From Lathyrus oleraceus (Eukaryota > Streptophyta > Magnoliopsida > Fabales > Fabaceae), in assembly GCF_024323335.1 (NCBI RefSeq), contig NC_066581.1, positions 433,522,136 through 433,586,135 of the forward strand: DNA of 64,000 bases. The letters are read 5' to 3'. This document shows positions 55,201 to 64,000 of this stretch, one piece after another (within the stretch, counting starts at the first letter, position 1; every line of letters begins with the position of its first letter). The notes under the pieces were generated by a model. The model had not been told where the DNA came from, searched no databases, and saw nothing but the letters and a program-made list of their open reading frames with translations. Made by a program: the position numbers and the translations under genes.

Positions 55201-55496
55201 TCCGTGTCTTTGTCGTATGAAGCATAGGTCGTATTACTTTTCTCCCTCTGTTCAACATTCTCGTTAATTTTCTCACCATGAAATATCCAACACGTATAAC
55301 TTCGATCAATTCCACGCATCAGTAAATGCGATTTCAATCCATCTGCGTCAACCCGACCCATATAACAACAACCCAAGCAAGGACATTTCATTCGACTGGG
55401 GTCTTTGACATGTTCAACAGCAAACTTAACGAATTCCAATACCCCATTCTCGTACTCTTTCGACAATCGATCGGCAGACATCCATTTTTTATCCAT
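52251..55496 (-). CDS. CACTA transposase (TNP2 / Transposase_21), with Transpos_assoc, DUF4218 and DUF4216 domains
   Basis: A single open frame of 1081 residues from MDKKWMSADRLSKEYENG. Residues about 1-75 are the transposase-associated domain with the CPCLGC cysteines. The TNP2 catalytic domain spans about 280-560 and holds ALSTDGMNPHGLQ and HFLDVMHIEKNV, which fit two of the acidic catalytic positions. DUF4218 is at about 640-760 (for example EHFLPIGIRSILPEKVR). DUF4216 is at about 920-1000 (YFGVIEHIWVFDYEKFQIP). The C-terminus is acidic then Lys/Arg-rich. It would cut and join the CACTA ends together with the TNPA-like product. No stop or shift was seen, so the element may be autonomous. 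I saw no need for an intron. Confidence 0.93.
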   Translation of the reverse strand: MDKKWMSADRLSKEYENGVLEFVKFAVEHVKDPSRMKCPCLGCCYMGRVDADGLKSHLLMRGIDRSYTCWIFHGEKINENVEQREKSNTTYASYDKDTETYDCDRVEEIVEALDEDLHDCPEMFERMVSDAEKPLYKGCTKFSRLSAVLKLYNLKAGNGWSDKSFTELLALMREMLPDDNVLPNRTYEAKKMLCSIGMSYDKIHACPNDCILFRNEYAMLTECPKCGLSRYKKRLSPAKVLWYFPIIPRFRRMFRSETDARHLTWHADERIIDGKYRHPADSPQWSKIDNDYPEFGSEARNLRLALSTDGMNPHGLQSISHTTWPVILMIYNLPPWLCMKRKYMMLSMLISGPKQPGNDIDVYLTPLIEDLKILWENGVEVYDGYRKESFNLRAMLFGTINDFPAYGNLSGYSIKGQRACPVCEDGTDTIRLELCQKNVFLGHRRFLHSKHHYRGWRKAFNGDTEHRRAPPALSGEQVFEKVKDVRTEFGKPFAHKIVKGGWKKRSIFFELPYWKSLYVRHFLDVMHIEKNVFESVIGTLLNIKGKSKDGLKARQDMLKMGMRTELAPVKKGRRTYLPPAAFTLSRKEKKILCKSLSEVKVPEGYSSDIRRLVSMKDLKLKNLKTHDCHVIMEHFLPIGIRSILPEKVRSAITKLCFFFRSICSKVIDPEILPTLQKEIVITLCELEMYFPPSFFDIMVHLVVHLVKETQLCGPAYMRWMYPAERYMKILKGYVKSRSRPEGCIVERYIVEEAVEFCTEYLSNVQSIGLPRAQIFDKMEGKKLIGNKIVTISRDERDQVHLYVLHNNNEVEPYVEMHKDVLRRLNPNRNENWIVIEHNQSFIQWLKDHIYLKRSSDPSSVTERLRCLAYGPSLHVFSHSAYSINGYTFYTKEQDDKSTMQNSGVTVLAEAMHISSMKDLNPKYANLSYFGVIEHIWVFDYEKFQIPIFGCKWVNSSGIRMDKSGFLQVDLTRVGYKDEPFILASQAKQVFYVNDPKSTKWSIVLFSNKVTDDSGVDQCDIDVENESCIRRNELNRNDEVDDLIPDESYIRNDHNEGIWINSSVRIAKKQVINIPTKKRKRC

Positions 55497-55596
55497 GGTT
55501 TTCCTAAATTATTCACGCAACTATTTCAAAACAACATAAAAGAAGAATTTCCTAAGATAAACACTTTCGCGTCACAAAAAGAAGATTATTACAAAC

Positions 55597-57040
<1,444 letters not shown>

Positions 57041-57044
57041 GCCT

Positions 57045-57540
57045 TAGACAGCGCTTTTATGAAAAGCGCTGGCTAAGCTCACAAATTAAAATGGCCTTAG
57101 ACAGCGCTTTGAAGGAAAGCGCTGGCACAGGAGGGGTCAATAGCAGCGCTTCTAAAAGCGCTGTATAAGGTAGGCCTTATACAGCGCTTTTTTTAAAAAT
57201 TTAAAAGGCCTTAGACAGCGCTTTTGGGAGAAGCGCTGTATAAGGTGACCTTGTCAAAAGCGCTGTATAAGGTAGGCCTTATACAGCGCTTTTGTTGTGA
57301 TTAATTTAAATAATTTTAAGGCCTTAGACAGCGCTTTTGGGAGAAGCGCTGTATAAGGTGGACCTTCTCAAAAGCGCTGTCTAAGGTAGGCCATTTAGCA
57401 GCGCTTTTAAAAAGCGCTGTCTAAGACCATCCATTTAGCAGCGCTTTAAGCCATCTACGTATTCAGTTTCCTTATTTTTATTTTTTTTTACCGTGTAGCA
57501 GCGCTTTTGGAGAAAAGCGCTGTCTAAGGGGCGCTGCCAA
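57045..57540. repeat. Right subterminal repeat region of the CACTA element
   Basis: About twenty AGCGCT cores, mostly GACAGCGCTTTT and AAAAGCGCTGTATAAGG/GTCTAAGG, in alternating orientations. It is larger than the left array. Confidence 0.88.
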
Positions 57541-57560
57541 AAACCTGTTTTGGCGTAGTG

Positions 57561-57913
57561 ATTAGGGTCAATTCAATGGCTTATTACTACCCATTACATG
57601 TTAACCCATAATACTCATTAAACAACGATAAACCCCCCCTACCTGAGTTAATCCGGCAAATCCTTTAACTTCAAGCTTTTCCCTTCTTCAACCCTTGTTC
57701 TCTTGCTCTTCCTCTTTGCCCTTTTCTCACTTTCTGTCGCTTCTCTGGTTTTCACGTGAAAAACCCTTTTTACCAAATGGAACCCTTTTATATATATTCG
57801 AACTTTATTATTCCAATAATAATAATCCAATAATATTCCAATTATTTAATTAAATTAATAAATATACTATTAACTTAAATTAAATAATTATCATATTTTA
57901 TCGGGGTGTTACA
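57561..57913 (-). repeat. 5' LTR of element B, 5' portion
   Basis: Continues the LTR from the second ATT copy to TGTAACACCCCG (minus) at 57913. Matches 41666-42018 with few differences. Confidence 0.93.
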
Positions 57914-58031
57914 AGGACCAGCAGGTGGCAATGTGACTTAGGAACTTGAGAGTCAGATGAAGGAGTCTTACCCGGAGTTATTCGCTTGAGGTATGTTTTC
58001 GAGGACGAAAACTCTTTTAGTGGGGGAGAGT
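57914..58031 (+). pseudogene. 3' end of element A gag-pol and polypurine tract
   Basis: AGGAC (57914-57918) is the second target-duplication copy. The chromodomain-like end follows but carries TAG at 57939-57941 where element B encodes Trp in VTWELE. The natural stop is TGA at 57987-57989. The polypurine tract TGGGGGAGAG (58021-58030) precedes the LTR. Confidence 0.85.
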
Positions 58032-60064
58032 TGTAACACCCCGATAAAATATGATAATTATTTAATTTAAGTTAATAGTATATTTATTATTTTAATTAAA
58101 TAATTGAATTATTATTGGAATTATTATTATTGGAATATAAAGTTGGAATCAGTAAAGAGTCCCATTTGGTAAAAAGGTTTTACACGTGAAAACTGAGAAA
58201 GGGAGAAGAAGAGGCTAGGGCTCAAGAGGAGAATTCACGATTGTTGAAGGTCAAAGAAGGATTGCCGGATTAACTCAGGTAAGGGGGGTTTATCGTCGTT
58301 TAATGGGTATTATGGGTTAACATGTAATGGGTAGTAATAAACCATTGAATCGACTCTAATTAGGATGATGCATGCTGAAAATGGTGAACTTATGGATGAA
58401 TGAGATATGGGTTATAATTGAAGAAAATTCGTAGGAATTAGATGTAATGAGGTTAGAAATTGTGAAATTGAATGGGTATGATCTGTATCAGATAATATGA
58501 ACGAATGTTGTGTAAAAATTGGACTGTGGAAGGTTGGGATTGAGAAATCTCGTAGCAGAGAAAAACCCATCGCAGATCTGAAATTTTGGTTCTGGTCATA
58601 CGCGTATGACACTAGGCCATACGCGTATGAGATGGCTTGGAGGGGAGGAGATTGGCGTTGATACGCGCCATACGCGTGTATTACGCGTAGCCTGTGAGTG
58701 GTACGCGTATGGGGTGAGGCCATACGCGTATGGATGAAGAAGATGATGATTCTAACGTAGTTTTGTCTCTGTTAGTACGCGTATGGGAGAGGTGGTACGC
58801 GTAGGATACGCGTATGAGACAGGCAATACGCGTATGGGTTGGCTAGGAAATGGGCCATACGCGTATGGGCATGAGGCATACGCGTATGGGCAGAAGTGGG
58901 ATTTTTCTGAGCTGTTGTTGTGCAGTTTTTGGTCGTTTCAGCTGAGTGATGTAAATTAGCTGATGTATGATGTAGTAGGGATCATTTCCCGTTGTTTTGA
59001 GCAGTATAGGTATTAGTAGAGTGTGCTAATACTGTGATTTATTATTTGGCATGATATGAATATGATTCTGTGATAAATATGCTGATGATGTATGATGGTA
59101 TGCATAATGCTGTGAATGTATCGGTTATGTATGCAATTGCGGATGGACTGTTTATGACTTAGAGTGTGAGCATATGTCCATTGTGGATTGTTGTTGATGT
59201 TGCATGCTAGGTGATTTAGCGTGTATAGTATGGCCTTTATGGTGGTAGCTAATTCCCATGGTGAGGAATTAGTGAGTGAGTTATTGTGGATTGTTGTTGA
59301 TGTTTGCATTGCTAGGTGATTTAGCGTGCATAGATAGCCCTTGGGGTGGTAGCTAATTCCCATGGTGAGGAATTAGTGAGTGAGTCACTAGGTCTCAAAT
59401 GAGTGGGACTAGTGAGCTTGGTAGCCGTATCTGGGTTTGATCGGTGAGGTTGAACTATGTGTTCACGAATAGTCGGTACCACATGCATGGAGTCTCATTG
59501 CATAATGTATGTATGGCGTATAATATGAATGGATGTATTCCAATATTATACGTGTGTTTTGTGTGGAGTGAGTATGATTATGATTATGATTTGATGTGGC
59601 CGTTGCTGAATGTGTGATATGATTAGGGTGATGAAATGTGTTAATTTACTTAGCATTACATGATATTTTATAATGCTTATTATATCGATTGAGGAACTCA
59701 CCCTTACAACTATGTTTCAGGTAACGAGCAGTGATTGAGTAGAAGTTAGTGCTTGGAGTCTAGTGTAGTTCCTTAGTGGGTCATGCTCTGGTAGATGTAA
59801 CATCGGGACGGGATATTTTACTTTGTTTTCATTTTGGTTGTTGAACAACTTTACATGTAATGTGTTACATGGTTTGCATGATTGATTAGATCTCTATCCG
59901 CTGCGAATTGTGCAATGTTTTATTTTGATTAATAAATGAGCATGACAAGTTATTATGGTGAATGGTGTGAAGTGTCAAGTGTGACACCCTTAAATTGCAT
60001 ATCTACTCTGATTTATGTTTTGTTGAATTAATTAATTATTGGGGTATTTTAGAAGGGTGTTACA
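58032..60064 (+). repeat. Second (shared) LTR of Tekay element A
   Basis: 2033 bp, nearly identical to 34583-36616, including the ACGCGT cluster (58595-58895) and the hairpin units (about 59247-59385). It serves as the 3' LTR of the left unit and the 5' LTR of the right unit. Confidence 0.92.
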
Positions 60065-60293
60065 TTAGTGGTATCAGAGCATAGTCGGTCGAGTCGAGTC
60101 GTAATTATTCTGTTTCCCTGTACGTGATAGGTGTTGTGTAACCCTATCAGTACTTATTGTTTTAGCTTGTTGGGTTTTCAGAATAGAGATGGCTGGGAGA
60201 GGTAGAGATGATGTTGCGATTGCTGAGGCTCTGGGTATGCTAGCTGGAGTACTTGGAGGAAATCCGAATGTTGTGGGACTGGGAGCTGCTCGT
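60065..60293 (+). pseudogene. Second internal region of the tandem array: primer site and 35 gag codons
   Basis: TGGTATCAGAGC follows the LTR by four bases. The ATG at 60189 opens 35 codons identical in sense to the start of A, then the LTR of element C begins at 60294. The last five bases CTCGT are the presumed target duplication of C. Confidence 0.9.
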
Positions 60294-62658
60294 TGTAACA
60301 CCCCGATAATAATATGATAATTATTTAAATTAAGTTAATAATATATTTATTAATTTAATTAGATAATTGGATTATTATTATTATTATTATTTTGGAATTA
60401 TTGAATTATTATTATTATTGGGATAATAATATAAAGTGGAAAATATATAAGTGTGAAATAAGGAAAAAGAGTCTCATTTGGAAAAGAAAGTTTTCACGTG
60501 AAACAGAGAAGCGATTGAGAAAGTGGAGAAAGGGCAAAGAGGCAGAGCAAGAGGAAGAAGATTGGAGAAGAGAAAAGCTTGGAGATCAGAGATTGCCGGA
60601 TTAACTCAGGTAAGGGGGGTTTATCGTCGTTTAATGGGTATTATGGGTTAGCATGTAATGGGTAGTGATAAACCGTTGAATTGACCCTAATTGGGATTGT
60701 TGAATGCTGAAAAATTGTGATGAATAAACTGTGTTAAAACTGAAATTGAATCGGTAATTGGATGGGTAGTGTTTTCCCGAACGTATAGCTTTTTACGGAA
60801 TTGGAATCGGAGGTCCAGAAGTCCTCCAACGGCGGAAAATGCGGAGAATTCTGCATTCTGCCTTGTGTTAGCGCAGGAACAACTTTCTGTTTTGCGTTAA
60901 CCGGTTAACCCAGGGTGTTAACCGGTTAACACTGTGTTGTATGGTGTAAAATTGTTGTTTTGTCTGCGTTAACCGGTTAACCCAGGGTGTTAACCGGTTA
61001 ACACTGTTGTGATTGCTGAGATATTGCTGTTGTGCTGCGTTAACCGGTTAACCCAGGGCGTTAACCGGTTAACACTGTTGCGTTTTGCCAGAAAGTGTGT
61101 TCTGTGTTGCGTTAACCGGTTAACCCAGGGCGTTAACCGGTTAACACTGTTAAAAAGTGGAAAAAAATGAATATTTTAAATGTATGTGTATATGTGATGA
61201 TTGGCCTATATCGGTGTGTGATATAGTAGGGATTATTCTCGCTGTTTTGAGCAGTATAGGTATTAGTAGAGGGTGCTAATACTGTGATTGAATTATTTGA
61301 CATGATATGATGTTTTGATACATGTGTTGATGATGTATGATGTTATGCATGTGTTGTGAATGGACTGTTTTATGGCTTAGAGAGTGAGCATCGGTCCATT
61401 GTGGATTATTGTTGTGATGTTGCATTGCTAGGTGATTAGCGTGCATAATGTGGCCTTTATGGTGGTAGCTAATTCCCATGGTGAGGAATTAGTGGTGTTA
61501 GTCATTTGGACTGTTTTTGATGTTTGTATGCTAGGTGAATTAGCGTGCATAGCATGGCCCTTGGGGTGGTAGCTAATTCCTATGGTGAGGAATTAGTGAT
61601 GTGAGTCACTAGGTCTCAAATGAGTGGGACTAGTGAGCTTGGTAGCCGTACCTGGATTTGGTCGGTGAGGTTGAACTATATGTTCACGAAGAGTCGGTAC
61701 CGCATGCATGGAGTCTCATTGCATAATGTATGTATTGTGTATAATATGAATGGATGTGTTCCAATATTATACGTGTGTTTTGATGTTTATGTTGAGCATG
61801 ATTATGAGTATGAGTTGATGTTGCCGTTACTGAATGTGTGATATGATTAGGGTGATGAGATGTGTTCATTTACTTAGCATTACATGATATTTTATAATGC
61901 TTATTATATCGATTGAGGAACTCACCCTTACAACTATGTTTTCAGGTAACGAGCAGTGATTAAGTAGAAGCTAGTGCTTGGAGTCTAGTGTAGTTCCTTA
62001 GTGGGTCATGCTCTGGTAGATGTAACATCGAGACGGGATGTTTACTTTGTTTTCAATTGTGGTTGTTGAACAAGTTTTACATGTGATGTGTTACATGTTT
62101 TGTTCATTGTTGGATTTTATTCCGCTGCGTATTGTGCAATGTTATACGTGTGGTTTGTGTTGGGTTGAGTATGATTTTGATTTTGAGTTGATGTTGCTGT
62201 TGCTGAATGTGTGATCTGATTTGGGTGATGAAATGTGTTAATTTACTTAGCATTACATGATATTTTATAATGCTTATTATATCGATTGAGGAACTCACCC
62301 TTACAACTATTTTTCAGGTAACGAGCCGTGATTGAGTAGAAGCTAATGCTTGGAGTCTAGTGTAGTCTCCTTAGTGGGTCATGCTCTGATAGATGTAACA
62401 TCGGGAGGGAACATTTTAATTGTGTTGTTGATGTTTGTTGAACCAGTTATATGTAGTATGTTACATGTTTTGAATGATCGATTTGATCTCTATCCGCTGC
62501 GTATTATGCAACTGTTTTATTTGATGAATAAATGAGCATGACAAGCTACTTTGATGAATAGTGTGAAATATTGTGTGACACCCTTAATTGCATGATTACT
62601 CTGATTTATATGTTGTTATTTTAATTAAATATTTGGGGTATTTTAGAAGGGTGTTACA
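60294..62658 (+). repeat. 5' LTR of element C
   Basis: 2365 bp, TGTAACACCC...GGGTGTTACA. It has four pairs of GTTAACCGGTTAAC palindromes (60896-61147). It is longer than the other Tekay LTRs because a segment of about 370 bp is duplicated: 61760-62140 and 62140-62505 both contain the CATTACATGATATTTTATAA stretch and the following CTCACCCTTACAACTA segment. Confidence 0.9.
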
Positions 62659-62662
62659 TTAG

Positions 62663-62674
62663 TGGTATCAGAGC
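62663..62674 (+). other. Primer binding site, tRNA-Met type (element C)
   Basis: TGGTATCAGAGC, four bases after the LTR. Confidence 0.9.
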
Positions 62675-62783
62675 ATAGTCGGTCGAGTCGAGTCGTAATT
62701 ATTCTGCTTCCCCTGTACGGGATAGGTGTTGTGTAACCCTATCAGTACTTATTGTTTTAGCTTGTTGGGTTTTCAGAATAGAG

Positions 62784-64000
62784 ATGGCGGGAAGAGGTAG
62801 AGACGATGCTGCGATTACTGAGGCTCTGGGTATGCTAGCTGGAGTACTTGGAGGGAACCCGAATGTCGTGGGAATGGGAGCTGCTCGTCAACTGAGTGAG
62901 TTCCAGAAGAACAATCCTCCAATGTTCAAGGGAGCATACGATCCAGATGGTGCTCAGAAGTGGTTGAAGGAGATCGAGAGGATCTTCCGAGTGACTGAGT
63001 GTGCCGATAACCAGAAGGTCAGGTTCGGTACGCATATGCTGTCAGAAGAAGCAGATGATTGGTGGGTTGCTACCCGCACTGAGTTGGAATCTGCTGGGAA
63101 TGTTGAGATCACTTGGGCTGTATTCAGAGAGAGATTTCTGAGGAAGTACTTTCCAGAGGATGTCAGAGGAAAGAAAGAGATAGAATTCTTGGAATTGAAA
63201 CAGGGTAACAGGTCTGTTACTGAGTATGCTGCTAAGTTCACAGAGCTGTCAAAGTATTATACTCCCTATAATGAGGCTGCTGGAGAATTTTCGAAATGTG
63301 TGAAGTTTGAGAACGGGTTGCGTCCCGAGATCAAGCAGGCTATTGGATATCAGCGGATTAGAGTGTTTTCTGATCTGGTTGACTGTTGCAGGATTTTTGA
63401 ACAGGATACCAAGGCCAGAGCGGAAAGCTATCAGCAGAGGGTTGATAGGAAAGGCAAGAATCAGAATGATCGTGGGAAACCGTATGCAGCTGGCAAAGGT
63501 TTCCAGAGACAGAGTGGGATGAAGAGGCCTAGTGGGGGAGACTCTAGTGCCCCTGCTAAGTGTTACAGATGTGGTCAGGCTGGACATCGTTTCCATGAGT
63601 GTACCAGTGCTGAGAAGAAGTGTTTCAAGTGTGGCAAAGGTGGTCACTTGGCTGCAGAGTGCCGGTTGAAGACTATGACTTGTTTCAACTGTGGAGAGGT
63701 GGGTCATATCAGCCCACAGTGTCCTAAGCCGAAGAAAGAGAACCAGTCGGGAGGCAAGGTCTTTGCTTTATCGGGTTCCGAGACTTCTGCAGATGATCGT
63801 TTGATCCGAGGTACGTGTTATATTAATGGCTTTCCTCTTGTAGCTATTATTGACACAGGTGCTACTCATTCCTTTATATCCTTGGATTGTGCTGTGAAAC
63901 TTAAGTTAGAGATATCTGAGATGCATGGAAGTATGGTGATTGATACTCCTGCGAAGGGTTCAGTGACTACTACTTCAGTTTGTTTGAATTGTCCTTTGAG
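62784..64000 (+). CDS. gag-pol: Tekay gag-protease, open to the window end (partial)
   Basis: The ATG at 62784 is in the same context as the A and B gag starts. The frame is open for 405 codons to the edge. The retrotransposon gag domain is followed by three CCHC knuckles ([42 protein letters not shown], about residues 257-315) and the aspartic protease motif [10 protein letters not shown] (about 355). Unlike A it keeps the whole region between YTPY and the protease, and unlike B it has no stop in the part visible. It may be the most intact Tekay here. Its pol lies outside the window. Confidence 0.92.
   Translation, partial: MAGRGRDDAAITEALGMLAGVLGGNPNVVGMGAARQLSEFQKNNPPMFKGAYDPDGAQKWLKEIERIFRVTECADNQKVRFGTHMLSEEADDWWVATRTELESAGNVEITWAVFRERFLRKYFPEDVRGKKEIEFLELKQGNRSVTEYAAKFTELSKYYTPYNEAAGEFSKCVKFENGLRPEIKQAIGYQRIRVFSDLVDCCRIFEQDTKARAESYQQRVDRKGKNQNDRGKPYAAGKGFQRQSGMKRPSGGDSSAPAKCYRCGQAGHRFHECTSAEKKCFKCGKGGHLAAECRLKTMTCFNCGEVGHISPQCPKPKKENQSGGKVFALSGSETSADDRLIRGTCYINGFPLVAIIDTGATHSFISLDCAVKLKLEISEMHGSMVIDTPAKGSVTTTSVCLNCPL

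Larger units (their letters stand above)
60294..64000 (+). mobile_element. Tekay-type chromovirus element C, 5' part, cut by the right window edge
   Basis: LTR 60294-62658, primer site, and an open gag-protease frame to the window end. Inserted into the gag copy of the A array. Its LTR belongs to the GTTAACCGGTTAAC subtype, like B, and not to the ACGCGT subtype of A. Confidence 0.93.

Overview
The window is plant nuclear DNA made entirely of nested transposable elements. I found no host gene, rRNA, tRNA or CRISPR array. The very long Ogre/Tat-type Ty3/gypsy LTRs, the Maximus/SIRE-type Ty1/copia gag, the Tekay-type chromovirus and the TNP2-type CACTA element together suggest a large legume genome, most likely tribe Fabeae (pea, vetch, faba bean, lentil or Lathyrus). 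The species is an inference.

Layout, left to right. 1-1866: 5' LTR and broken gag of a minus-strand SIRE/Maximus copia element, inserted into a plus-strand Ogre-type element. 1867-13004: that Ogre. It keeps ORF1 and a broken gag but has lost all of pol, and its 3' repeat region is split by a 5.4-kb minus-strand solo LTR (5672-11043, 5-bp duplication GTTCA on both sides). 13005-16378 and 28861-29607: two pieces of a divergent plus-strand Ogre LTR, split by a young minus-strand Ogre (16379-28860, duplication GGATT). That Ogre has nearly identical 1.64-kb LTRs, a tRNA-Arg-type primer site, gag, an intron-containing pro-pol junction and an open 1170-codon pol. It lacks ORF1 and the aspartic protease core. 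29608-31776: the oldest layer, a decayed internal piece of another Ogre on the minus strand. 31777-34582: a minus-strand Ogre LTR cut by the next element.

34583 to the right edge is a Tekay-type complex. Element A (plus) has a 5' LTR at 34583-36616 and a gag-pol pseudogene, with a second LTR at 58032-60064 that is followed directly by a second primer site and gag start. This is a tandem LTR-internal-LTR-internal array. Inside A's chromodomain-like end sits minus-strand element B (40119-57913, duplication AGGAC). Inside B's 5' LTR sits a 9455-bp CACTA transposon (48106-57560, duplication ATT). The B 3' LTR preserves the empty CACTA target. A third Tekay element, C, starts at 60294 inside the second gag copy of A and runs off the right edge with an open gag-protease frame.

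The junctions give a relative order of at least five layers: decayed Ogre interior; then the two opposed Ogre LTRs; then the two Ogres and Tekay A; then SIRE, the solo LTR, Tekay B and Tekay C; then CACTA. The CACTA element looks potentially autonomous. It has an open TNP2-type transposase and a many-exon gene joining a TNPA-like (Transposase_24) part to a Ulp1-like cysteine protease part.

Three signals are not explained by ordinary annotation. First, an invariant TACGTAGGCA flanked by two hairpins whose stems covary between different Ogre LTRs. Second, two unrelated arrays of perfect palindromes (CATACGCGTATG or GTTAACCGGTTAAC) that occupy the same place in the Tekay LTRs. Third, a series of short sequences in the Ogre 3' region that are complementary to its own primer binding site.
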